In this document: positions 1-7,713 of the stretch, piece after piece
Numbering within the stretch: the first letter of the stretch is position 1
Layout: every line of letters begins with the position of its first letter
DNA from: Sagittula marina
Lineage (GTDB): Bacteria; Pseudomonadota; Alphaproteobacteria; Rhodobacterales; Rhodobacteraceae
Reading direction: 5' to 3'
Assembly: GCF_014196795.1 (NCBI RefSeq)
Contig: NZ_JACIEJ010000009.1
Coordinates: 1-64,000 of the forward strand
DNA length: 64,000 bases
Translations under genes and position numbers: made by a program
Notes under the pieces: generated by a model
Database searches by the model: none
What the model was told of the DNA's origin: nothing
Seen by the model: the letters and a program-made list of their open reading frames with translations, nothing else

Positions 1-860
1 CCGACACCGGCATCGATGTTGTCGACCACGGAGGAGAGGAACTCCTGCTGGTTCTCGATCGACTTCTCCGACTGGCCCAGCTTGGTCGCGATGTCAGTGA
101 CCTGGCTTGCGAGACCTTCGGTCGTTGCCAGCGCGGTTGCCAAGAAGTTGTCGGTGGTGTCACCTGCTGCCGCGGTTGCGCCAAAGCCAGTGACATTGTC
201 GCCACCGGTGGTCGTCCCGGCAACTTCCACGATGGCCTTGAACGACGCGACAAGCTCCGCCATGTCGTGGGTCCCCACCTCGATCGAAGTGGTCGCGTAG
301 GTGCCGCCGGCGCGGCTGATGCCGGTCACGGTGTTGCGCGCAACGCCCACCGTGGCGTCAGCGTTTGTCACCGCAGTCCCGATGGTGCCATCGACCGACG
401 CAATCGCGTTGACCGAGCCACCGGCGTCGTTGACGATGTTGTTGTAAGATCCCGCGCCCAGCATGTCGTCGCCGTTGAAGGTCGACTGGCTCAGCGTGGT
501 TTCCATTTGCTTCACGAGCTCGGACAGGTCGTTTTCAACCTCGTCGTAGCCGCCGGTCGCGCCCTGCGCGAAGGCCACCTTGTCGAGGAATTCCTGTGCG
601 AGGCCGTTGATGGTTTCTGCGCCAAGACGTGCGGTCGAGACCGAGTTCTTGGTCAGGGTGAGGCCTTCGTTGATCGACGCGTAGACCGAGCTGTCGCCCT
701 TCATGGTCTCGGAGATCTGGAAATAGGCCGCGTTATCTTTGCCCGATTGTACCTGTAGACCGGTCGAGATGCGGCTCTGGGTGCCTTCGAGGTCCTTGTT
801 GACCTGACGAAGGGTCGACAGCGCGTTCATGGCGCTGGCGTTGGTGTTGATGGAAGACAC
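1..860 (-). CDS. fliC: flagellin, C-terminus cut by window edge
   Basis: Flagellin is the filament subunit, exported through the flagellar type III apparatus. The frame opens with GTG at 860 and reads SSINTNASAMNALSTLRQV, the conserved N-terminal D0 helix, followed by the D1 stretch QSRISTGLQVQSGKDNAAYF. About 286 residues are visible. The last ones (VDNIDAGVG) lie roughly 40 residues before the end in related flagellins, so only the C-terminal D0 helix is missing. The central variable region is short, as is usual in alphaproteobacteria. The stop codon lies outside the window. flaF and flbT often follow flagellin in this group and could lie to the left. Confidence 0.93.
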   Translation of the reverse strand, partial: MSSINTNASAMNALSTLRQVNKDLEGTQSRISTGLQVQSGKDNAAYFQISETMKGDSSVYASINEGLTLTKNSVSTARLGAETINGLAQEFLDKVAFAQGATGGYDEVENDLSELVKQMETTLSQSTFNGDDMLGAGSYNNIVNDAGGSVNAIASVDGTIGTAVTNADATVGVARNTVTGISRAGGTYATTSIEVGTHDMAELVASFKAIVEVAGTTTGGDNVTGFGATAAAGDTTDNFLATALATTEGLASQVTDIATKLGQSEKSIENQQEFLSSVVDNIDAGV

Positions 861-976
861 TTGGTTCTGCTCCGATTTCTATCGTTATCTTTCGTCTTTC
901 TGACGAAAACGGACTTTGCCGTAGAACATGCGTAACACGCAAAATTGGAACAGTATAAGTTTTTGAACCGGTCGAT
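861..976 (-). promoter_or_regulatory. flagellin upstream region with 5' hairpin
   Basis: This 116-bp AT-richer gap separates the flgN-like stop from the flagellin start. An inverted repeat (TTTCGTC, 5-nt loop, GACGAAA) lies at 890-908 and would form a hairpin in the flagellin 5' leader. I see no sigma-54 or clear sigma-28 promoter. Flagellin leaders are often sites of post-transcriptional control (FlbT in alphaproteobacteria), so the hairpin may matter, but that is inference. Confidence 0.35.
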
Positions 977-1378
977 TCAGATCGATTTGTCAAACCGTTG
1001 CGAGGGAGTCACAGATGCTTGTGCCGGGGCACCCTCTCGATCGTAGACACCGCGAAGGCTTTGACGATCCCGGATTCTTTCGATTTCCCGCGCCACGGCG
1101 CCTGTGGCCTCCGTCATGCGCTTCAACAATGCCAGGTCCGTCTGGATGAGATCGCGCAATTCATCGAGCTTGCGGTGCAGTTTCCGGCTTTGGGCATCGT
1201 CACCGCCGAAATATTTTTCGCCCGATCCAAATGCCGTCTCAATTTCGCCCAGAAGCTCTGCCTTTCGCGGGTACAGCTCGTCGATACGGGCCAATTCGCC
1301 TTGCCCGATGGCGGCGATCTCGTCGCGCAGGACGCGGGCCAGACGGTCGATGAGCTGTCCGGCTTCGGCATGTGTCAT
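977..1378 (-). CDS. flgN: FlgN-like flagellar chaperone
   Basis: A 133-residue, mostly helical and charged protein predicted to form a coiled coil. Size, composition and position directly after flgJ fit FlgN, the export chaperone for the hook-filament junction proteins FlgK and FlgL. I chose ATG 1378 because a GGGAG lies about 11 nt upstream. A GTG at 1396 would add six residues and overlap the flgJ stop. The sequence has no motif that proves the family, so the name rests on context: flgI, flgJ and this gene form one tight minus-strand unit. The alternative is a generic flagellar coiled-coil protein. Confidence 0.55.
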   Translation of the reverse strand: MTHAEAGQLIDRLARVLRDEIAAIGQGELARIDELYPRKAELLGEIETAFGSGEKYFGGDDAQSRKLHRKLDELRDLIQTDLALLKRMTEATGAVAREIERIRDRQSLRGVYDREGAPAQASVTPSQRFDKSI

Positions 1379-1392
1379 CGCTGGCATCTCCC

Positions 1393-1704
1393 TCACTCCA
1401 TTTTCCGTGTCTGGCTGTACGCCGAAAGCGACCGCTCCAGGCTGGCGGACAGCCCGGCACCACCCTGTTCGACGATCTCGCGGCTGAAGGCTTCCGCCAG
1501 GAAAAAGCGCCAGGTGTCCTCCGCCTGCCCGCCCCCGAAATCACCGATATCCACCTGCTTGAGCATCTCGTCGACCATCTGGGTGAGAAACATGGTCTCG
1601 AATTCCTTCACCGCGCTGTGCGGGGCATCGGGCGCGGCGGCCCCCGGCTGAGCGACCTGCGCCCCCGTGACCTGAAGCGCCGCCATGTTGCTGCCGATGT
1701 CCAT
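1393..1704 (-). CDS. flgJ: FlgJ rod-binding protein, single domain
   Basis: A 103-residue protein corresponding to the N-terminal rod-binding domain of FlgJ: the core reads EFETMFLTQMVDEMLKQVD and then a helix containing FFLAEAFSREIVEQGG. The peptidoglycan hydrolase domain found in enterobacterial FlgJ is absent, as is common in alphaproteobacteria. In this cluster the missing activity is probably supplied by the transglycosylase at 26278-27090. A GAGGAG ribosome site precedes ATG 1704. It lies 11 bp after flgI. Confidence 0.85.
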   Translation of the reverse strand: MDIGSNMAALQVTGAQVAQPGAAAPDAPHSAVKEFETMFLTQMVDEMLKQVDIGDFGGGQAEDTWRFFLAEAFSREIVEQGGAGLSASLERSLSAYSQTRKME

Positions 1705-1715
1705 GCCGAGGCTCC

Positions 1716-2828
1716 TCAGATGATTTCCAGATCGGCGTGCAAGGCGCCGGCGGCCTTGATCGCCTGCAGGATCGAGATGGTCTGCGTCGCGCTCAGGCCG
1801 ATGGCGTTGAGCGCATCCACCAGCCGCTGAAGGCTGACATCGGCGCCCTCGAGGATTGTAAAATGCGTTTCCTGCTCCTCGACCGCGACAGAGGTCCGGG
1901 GCACCACGACTGTTGTTCCGCCGATGGTGATCGGGTTCGGCTGGCTGACTTCCGGGTCCTCGCGCACCATCACCGTCAGGCCACCCTGGCTGACCGCCAC
2001 CCTGTCGATGCGCACGTTGGCGCCGATCACGATGGTCCCGGTCTTGGCGTCGATCACGACCTTGGCGATGCTGTCGGGTTCCAGCCGCAGGTTCTCCACC
2101 TCCGAAAGCACGCCGGGCACGTCCCCCTTCCCGGCTCCGTGCAGCGCAAGCTCCACCGTCCCGGAATCCAGGACCTGCGAAGAGTTCCCCCCTAGACGGT
2201 TGTTGATCGCATCCGACATGCGCACTGCCGTGGTGAAGTCCGGGTTGCGCAGGGCGATACGCACGGAGTCCAGAGCGGAAAGCTGGAAATCCACCTCGTT
2301 CTCGACGGTTGCGCCGTTCTCGATCCGGGCAACGGTGGGCACGCCCTCGGTAATCGACGCGGCGACCCCGGTGGCCGAGAACCCCGCGACAGCGATCGGG
2401 CCCTGCGCCACCGCGTAGACTTCACCGTCGGCCCCGGTCAGGGGCGTCACGATCAGCGTGCCACCGCGCAGCGATGTCGCATCCCCGAGCGACGAGACCA
2501 CGACGTCAACGGGCGATCCCAGTCGCGCAAAGGGCGGCAACATGGCAGTCACCATCACGGCGGCGGTGTTGGTCGTCTTGATGCGGTCGTCTGACAGGTT
2601 GCCGACCCCCAACCGTTCCAGCATTGCCTCGATGCTCTTCTCGGTGAACGGCGAGTTGCGCAGGCTGTCCCCCGTGCCGTTCAGCCCGACGACAAGCCCG
2701 TAGCCCACGAGCTGGTTCTCGCGCACACCTTCAAAGGTGGCGATGTCCTTGATCCGCACGTCCGCGACGGACGGCACGGCAAGGCAAAGAGCCCCGATGA
2801 AGGCGGCAATACTGGCTGCGATCCGCAT
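1716..2828 (-). CDS. flgI: flagellar P-ring protein FlgI
   Basis: FlgI forms the P ring around the rod in the peptidoglycan layer. The 370-residue product starts with a Sec signal peptide (MRIAASIAAFIGALCLAVPSVA) followed by the family hallmarks DVRIKDIATFEGVRENQLVG and GLVVGLNGTGDSLRNSPFT. The C-terminus (LQAIKAAGALHADLEII) is also characteristic. ATG 2828 is preferred because GGAAG lies 7 nt upstream and the signal peptide then begins at residue 1. An upstream ATG at 2855 has no ribosome site. It heads the flgI-flgJ-flgN unit and is divergent from the regulator at 3011. Confidence 0.95.
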   Translation of the reverse strand: MRIAASIAAFIGALCLAVPSVADVRIKDIATFEGVRENQLVGYGLVVGLNGTGDSLRNSPFTEKSIEAMLERLGVGNLSDDRIKTTNTAAVMVTAMLPPFARLGSPVDVVVSSLGDATSLRGGTLIVTPLTGADGEVYAVAQGPIAVAGFSATGVAASITEGVPTVARIENGATVENEVDFQLSALDSVRIALRNPDFTTAVRMSDAINNRLGGNSSQVLDSGTVELALHGAGKGDVPGVLSEVENLRLEPDSIAKVVIDAKTGTIVIGANVRIDRVAVSQGGLTVMVREDPEVSQPNPITIGGTTVVVPRTSVAVEEQETHFTILEGADVSLQRLVDALNAIGLSATQTISILQAIKAAGALHADLEII

Positions 2829-3010
2829 GAAGCTTCCGCGTCGAAGGGTTTCCATTGCTCAAGATTAAACATGGATGCACCCTTTTCAGCAATGATTAAA
2901 TCAAGGATAGAGAAACTATTCTTGTCTTATACTTGACCATCGGGCCGGACCGCATCATGATCGGCGCACTCAGTCATGGATAACAAGATCCAACGACCTA
3001 TCGGGAGTGC
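2829..3010. promoter_or_regulatory. divergent promoter region with CAAGKATA boxes
   Basis: This region sits between flgI and the regulator gene. CAAGGATAG at 2902-2910 and CTATTCTTG at 2916-2924 form an inverted repeat with one mismatch and a 5-bp spacer. TTATACTTG starts at 2927, 11 bp after the second arm. The same box recurs at the other divergent promoter regions of the flagellar cluster. The phasing of about 10-11 bp suits an OmpR-type regulator. Which regulator binds is not known from sequence. Confidence 0.5.
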
Positions 3011-3787
3011 GTGGTGCATATCTATCTTTACGAGCCGCGATCCAACGCCTTTCACGGCCTTCTGTCGAGGTTGGACGAGGCGGAGTGGGAACCCGTGTCG
3101 GTCGATGACGATCTCTTTGATCGCGACCTGGATCTGCTCGGCCGAGATGGTTACGCCGCGCGGCCCGTCGTGCTGGCCGAACACCCCAAGCTGGTGGAGC
3201 GCATCGCGCGACTGCGGCGCTCCGGCTGCCGCAATCCGATCCTTGTGCTGCGCATGGTCCGCAATCCGCAAGCTGCGATGCAAACACTTGATGCGGGCGC
3301 CGACGACGATATCGTCGGACCGCTGACAGGGCTTGAACTGCGCAGCCGGGTCAATGCGATCACCCGCCGGTTTCACGGACACGCTGCCAGCTGCCTGCAC
3401 ATCGGCGATCTTACCGCGTATTTCGACGGGCGCGATCCGGACGTGGCGGGCAAACCGATGAAGCTGTCGCAGCGCGAACTTGCGATCTTCCAACAGCTTG
3501 CGCTCTCCGCCCCCCGGGTGGTGTCGAAATCGGTGATCTACGACGCGGTCTACGGCATGGCTCAGGATCAGCCCTTCGACAAGGTGATCGATGTCTATAT
3601 CTGCCGCATCCGCAAGAAGATCGAAAGCATGTCGCCCACCGGAGACCCGCATATCCGCACGATCCGCGGTCGTGGCTACAAGCTGACACCCAGGACGGCA
3701 CCCGAACTGGACGCCGTGCGGACGGACCCTACGCGCCTGCCGAACACCTCCGGATCACCTCATGAAGTTCAGAAAGCTCAACTGTGA
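3011..3787 (+). CDS. FtcR-like OmpR-type regulator with degenerate receiver
   Basis: A 258-residue two-domain protein with an N-terminal CheY-like fold (1-120) and a C-terminal winged helix (about 140-230) with KLSQRELAIFQQLA, VIDVYICRIRKKI and the wing IRTIRGRGYKL. Where a receiver carries the phosphorylated Asp, this protein reads VVLAEHPKL, so it probably is not controlled by phosphorylation. It resembles FtcR, the flagellar regulator of Brucella and Sinorhizobium. A GTG start at 3011 follows GGGAG; a GTG at 3014 is also possible. Its 3' end overlaps the convergent flgL end by 33 bp. No kinase gene is nearby. It is a natural candidate activator of this cluster. Confidence 0.75.
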   Translation: MVHIYLYEPRSNAFHGLLSRLDEAEWEPVSVDDDLFDRDLDLLGRDGYAARPVVLAEHPKLVERIARLRRSGCRNPILVLRMVRNPQAAMQTLDAGADDDIVGPLTGLELRSRVNAITRRFHGHAASCLHIGDLTAYFDGRDPDVAGKPMKLSQRELAIFQQLALSAPRVVSKSVIYDAVYGMAQDQPFDKVIDVYICRIRKKIESMSPTGDPHIRTIRGRGYKLTPRTAPELDAVRTDPTRLPNTSGSPHEVQKAQL

Positions 3788-4816
3788 CAGCCGCGCCGTC
3801 ACGGCGTAGCTCGCCTGAAGCTGAGTTTCGAGTGCGGTGATCTCGGTCGCCGCCTCGTAGCTGTCCACTTCCACCAGCTCGGCCACGCGCCCCTTGTAAA
3901 GGTTCGCGCGATCTTCCATCCCCGTATTGGCCTCGTCGATCCGCGCCGATGCCGTGTCGAGCTGGACCTGGCTGTCCAGCAACCCTTCGAGGCCGCTGCT
4001 CAACCGTGCCGCTGCCGTGTCGACCCAGATTGCGTATGCCTCTGCATCACCGATCTCCGATGCGTCGGTCGTGGCCAGCATCACCAGTCCCTGCAAGGCC
4101 TGCCGGAACGCGTCATCGTTCGCCTGAACCCCGTAGTTGACCGTGATCCCGTCGCCGATCCCCGCAGACATGGGGTCCGCCGACGTGGCACCGGTAAAGA
4201 ACAGCGCATCGAAAGTCTCATCCGGGTTCGCGGCGGTATTGGAAAAGATCGCGTCGAGCTCCGCGATACGCGCGGTGGCGTCGGATACGGACCCCAGCCC
4301 GCCCGCCATCACGCCGTCGATCACCACACGGGGCGACAGCCCGGTCTCCGCCCGGGGCGTGTCGTAATCCTGCAACGCGCGGGCTCCGTCCGAGGGGCCC
4401 GCGAAAAGCGGGGTGCCACCGTAATTCGCGTTGGCCATGGACATCAGCGCATCAAGCGACGCCCGGGCCGAGGTCTGGAGACCGCTGGCCGTACCACCGT
4501 TGAACCCGCTGTTGGTCACCGCCAGTTGCAGGGTGGACTGCACGGCCTCGCCCATGGAGCCGAGCGCGCTGCTCATGGTGTCGAGCCGCCCGCCAAGCAG
4601 CTTGTTCGCCGCGATCTGCGCCGTATCACGAGACAGGGCAGCATCGAGGCTCAGCGCTTCGGCCGCCGTCGGTCCGAGCGATTTGTAGATGTCGCTCTTT
4701 ATGCCGGTGGCCAACTCCTGTTCGGCGCGCGACAACTGCGCCTGCATCTCCGCATTGGCATTTCGACGCAACAGGTTGCTGTACAGCGTCGACGGGGCGC
4801 GGGTGAAACCGATCAT
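3755..4816 (-). CDS. flgL: hook-filament junction protein FlgL
   Basis: FlgL (HAP3) is the second adaptor between hook and filament. The 353-residue product has flagellin-like terminal helices: N-terminal TRAPSTLYSNLLRRNANAEM with SRAEQELATGIKSD, and a C-terminal helical end rich in A, L and S. It lies directly after flgK. ATG 4816 is chosen because GGGAG lies 6 nt upstream, whereas the earlier GTG at 4834 has none. Its last codons overlap the end of the convergent regulator gene. Confidence 0.88.
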   Translation of the reverse strand: MIGFTRAPSTLYSNLLRRNANAEMQAQLSRAEQELATGIKSDIYKSLGPTAAEALSLDAALSRDTAQIAANKLLGGRLDTMSSALGSMGEAVQSTLQLAVTNSGFNGGTASGLQTSARASLDALMSMANANYGGTPLFAGPSDGARALQDYDTPRAETGLSPRVVIDGVMAGGLGSVSDATARIAELDAIFSNTAANPDETFDALFFTGATSADPMSAGIGDGITVNYGVQANDDAFRQALQGLVMLATTDASEIGDAEAYAIWVDTAAARLSSGLEGLLDSQVQLDTASARIDEANTGMEDRANLYKGRVAELVEVDSYEAATEITALETQLQASYAVTARLSQLSFLNFMR

Positions 4817-4830
4817 GCTGGGCTCCCGGG

Positions 4831-6243
4831 TCACACGGCTGCCAGCAGGGTGTCGATCATCTCGGAGACGGTCGAAAGGGCCTGCGCGTTGGCGCCATAG
4901 GATTGCTGGATCATGGCGAGCTGCTGAAGCTCGTCATCGACATTGACGCCCATGAAGGACATGCGCGACGTCTGCGTGGCGATGGCACCGGCGGCCAGGC
5001 GTTCGGCGGAGGTCTCGGCCGAGGCGCGGGTGCTGTTCTGGCTGGCAATCAGCGATGACATGAAGCGCGACAGCGGCACGTCGCTGCCCAGACCGTGCGC
5101 CTCGTCGAACGTCAGGCTGCCATTGAGCGCATCGGCAAAATCCATGACCTGGCCGTTGGCTCCGGCCGCGCCCGGCACCACCGCACCGACGCCGTCACGG
5201 ATCCGCCAGAGTGCGCCCCCGACCTCGGGCACCACGGCCTCGTTCACCGCGATCCGGCGGGCCAGCCCCGGCGCGACCGGATCCGTCAGCGCGGCTCCTG
5301 CGTCCGTGAAAAGACCCGCCTCACCGGGCAGAAGACTGGCATCCGCCGCCTCCATTCCGGAGATCAGCGCGCGGGCGGTTTCGTCCAGCTGCGCCTGCAT
5401 CTCCGGCAGAACCGTCGTGTAAAGCGCCACCTTGCCGGAAATGGAGCCTTCGGAAATGCCCCGCTTGCCGGAAACGCCCGGTGTGATGTCGACGCTCCCG
5501 GCCCACAGCGTTCCGCTTTCGGCGTCAAATCGCAACGTCTCCGGCCTGCCGCCGGTCAGCAACGCGGTGCCACCCGAGGTAAAGACCTCCATCCGGCCGT
5601 GACCATCCGTGCGTGTCGTGACGTCCATGTATTCCGCAAGCGCGTCAAGCTCGGCGCCAAGCGCGTCGTGAACCGAAAGCGGCGCCTCGCCATTCCCGTC
5701 GGAGGACGCCAGCCGCTCGCTGAGCGCCGCGATCCGCCCAAGCCGGTCGTTCACCGCCGCAACATCGGCGACGACACCCTCTTCAGCGCGCCCCATCGCG
5801 GCATCGAGGGCGCCCCCCGCACGATTGAGCGCCTGCGCCAGTTCCTGCGCATCGGCGACCGTGGCCCGCTGCAGCCCGGTGTCTGCTGGCGAGACAGACA
5901 AAAGGCCAAGCGCGTTCTGGAAATCTGTCAGCCGCGTCAGCATGGTATCGGTGCTTTCGGTGTCACCGAGCAGCGCGGTATACCCTGCCAGCCCCGTGGC
6001 GATGGCATCCTGCGTTGCGGTCCGGCTGACCTCGGTGCGATAGAGGCCGTCCAGCGCACTGTCGACGGCGCGGGTGATCTCGCTGACTTGGGCCGCGCCC
6101 TGCGCGTTGGTGGTAATCTGCGTTTCGCGCCGGGCGTAGCTGGCGTTGTTCGCGTTCGCGATATTCGTCGATACGGTATCGGCCCAGCGGGAACTGGTGC
6201 TCATGCCGCTGCGCGCCGCGTTGAGAGCGGAAATCAGGCTCAT
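4831..6243 (-). CDS. flgK: hook-filament junction protein FlgK
   Basis: FlgK (HAP1) is the first hook-filament adaptor. The 470-residue protein begins SLISALNAARSGMSTSSRWADTVSTNIANANNASYARRE, with the rod/hook signature S-NIAN-N--SY. It ends with the conserved helix SFMGVNVDDELQQLAMIQQSYGANAQALSTVSEMIDTL. It is placed between flgE and flgL in one minus-strand unit, with 14 bp before flgL. Confidence 0.95.
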   Translation of the reverse strand: MSLISALNAARSGMSTSSRWADTVSTNIANANNASYARRETQITTNAQGAAQVSEITRAVDSALDGLYRTEVSRTATQDAIATGLAGYTALLGDTESTDTMLTRLTDFQNALGLLSVSPADTGLQRATVADAQELAQALNRAGGALDAAMGRAEEGVVADVAAVNDRLGRIAALSERLASSDGNGEAPLSVHDALGAELDALAEYMDVTTRTDGHGRMEVFTSGGTALLTGGRPETLRFDAESGTLWAGSVDITPGVSGKRGISEGSISGKVALYTTVLPEMQAQLDETARALISGMEAADASLLPGEAGLFTDAGAALTDPVAPGLARRIAVNEAVVPEVGGALWRIRDGVGAVVPGAAGANGQVMDFADALNGSLTFDEAHGLGSDVPLSRFMSSLIASQNSTRASAETSAERLAAGAIATQTSRMSFMGVNVDDELQQLAMIQQSYGANAQALSTVSEMIDTLLAAV

Positions 6244-6272
6244 GGTGTGTTCCTATCCGTCGGCGGCGCCGA

Positions 6273-7574
6273 TCAACGCTTCAGGTTCACCGTCTCGTTC
6301 AGCATCTCGTCCGCCGTGGTGATGATCTTGGCATTCGAGGAATAGGCGCGCTGGCGCTGGATCAGGTCGGTCAGCTCTTCGGCGATATCGACGTTGGCAG
6401 ACTCCACGCCCCCCGAGCTCAACGATCCGGTTTCGCCGGTTCCGGCCTGTCCGAGATAGAAGCCGCCGGAATCGTTTGACATATGGAAGGTCGAGTTGTT
6501 GCTGGTCTCCAGCCCGTTGGGGTTTGCAAAAGTGGCCAAGGGGATCGAGTACAGCGCCTTGCGCGTGCCATTGTCGAAAACGCCCCAGACGTCCCCGAAT
6601 TCGTCGAACTCCACGCGGGTCAGGGTGCCGCTTTCGCTGCCGTTCGGCTTCACGGTCATCGGCGTGTAGTCACCGGCAAACTGCGTCAGGCCGTCGAAGC
6701 TGCCCGGCGCACCCAGCGACATGGTGACGACCTGCGGCGTGTCCGCATTGTTGATGGTCAGCGTCATCTCACCGGTCGCAGGGTCAAAGGCAAACCCGCC
6801 GGGCGCGGTCGCGGTCACCGTGACATCGTCGAAGGACGCAGGGGAGCCGGCATCCGGGCCACTGTCATTGAAGGTCATCGTGACGCTGCCGTATTCCGTC
6901 GTCCCGTCCGAAATCGTCACCACCCACGCGTCATCGTTTCCGGTGGGCTGGAAGGACAGGGTCAGACGCTCGGCCTCGCCCAGGTCGTTATAGTATTCCG
7001 CCGAGGTCACGAAGGCTTCGCCCGGCGTATCGAGACCGGTTTCCTGTGACGGCAGATTGCCAGACAGCGATGCCGACGTCGTCGCCGTGCCGCTGATCGC
7101 CTGATTGGCGATATTCACCGGCTCGAGGTCGCCAAAGCTGGCACGGTCCACAGCCCCGAGGGTGCCATCGCCTCCGTAGGGAAAGCCCATCAGATAAAGC
7201 CCGGCGGCGTTCACCAGATTGCCGTTGTCGTCAGGTTCGAAGCTGCCCACGCGGGTGAACATGTTCCCGGCGGTATAGGAGGCGTCGATATTCGAGTTCA
7301 CCACGAAGAAGCCGCTGCCGGTGATCGCCATGTTGGATCCCACGGCGGTGTCCATGAAGCTGCCTTCGGCGGTGTTGGAATGGGTCACCGCGGTCGCAAC
7401 GCCCGTGGCGAAGCTGCCCGAAGCCGAGGTCGAGCCGGAGGTAATCATCTGCGAAAAGCTGCGGCGATACCCCACCGTATCGGCGTTCGCGATGTTGTAG
7501 GAGATGTTTTCGACCGCCTTGGAGTTGGCAAGCAGGCCGCTGACCCCGGATGCCATCGCGTTGGAAATACTCAT
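6273..7574 (-). CDS. flgE: flagellar hook protein FlgE
   Basis: FlgE polymerises to form the hook. The 433-residue product has the N-terminal rod/hook helix SNAMASGVSGLLANSKAVE and NISYNIANADTVGYRRSF. The flagellar basal-body FlaE domain lies in the middle and the C-terminus reads VESANVDIAEELTDLIQRQRAYSSNAKIITTADEM. It is first in the flgE-flgK-flgL transcription unit. CtrA-like boxes lie upstream at 7616-7652. Confidence 0.95.
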   Translation of the reverse strand: MSISNAMASGVSGLLANSKAVENISYNIANADTVGYRRSFSQMITSGSTSASGSFATGVATAVTHSNTAEGSFMDTAVGSNMAITGSGFFVVNSNIDASYTAGNMFTRVGSFEPDDNGNLVNAAGLYLMGFPYGGDGTLGAVDRASFGDLEPVNIANQAISGTATTSASLSGNLPSQETGLDTPGEAFVTSAEYYNDLGEAERLTLSFQPTGNDDAWVVTISDGTTEYGSVTMTFNDSGPDAGSPASFDDVTVTATAPGGFAFDPATGEMTLTINNADTPQVVTMSLGAPGSFDGLTQFAGDYTPMTVKPNGSESGTLTRVEFDEFGDVWGVFDNGTRKALYSIPLATFANPNGLETSNNSTFHMSNDSGGFYLGQAGTGETGSLSSGGVESANVDIAEELTDLIQRQRAYSSNAKIITTADEMLNETVNLKR

Positions 7575-7615
7575 ATCCGCCTCGTCTTTTTCTGTCGGTG
7601 ATGACCCACCGTTCG

Positions 7616-7652
7616 TTAACCAATTAACAGAACTCGGTTACACCACGGTTAA
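7616..7652. promoter_or_regulatory. CtrA-like boxes upstream of flgE
   Basis: TTAACCAATTAAC spans 7616-7628, and TTAC-N7-TTAA spans 7638-7652. The CtrA consensus in alphaproteobacteria is TTAA-N7-TTAA, with TTAACCAT as a common half site. These lie 42-78 bp before the flgE start. CtrA controls flagellar genes in several Rhodobacteraceae, so a role at flgE is plausible, but one half-site differs from consensus. Confidence 0.4.
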
Positions 7653-7713
7653 AGATTTGTTTACTTGGCAATTTTTGCGGGAATCTTGCCTGCTCAGACC
7701 CCTGCGCGGCGCA

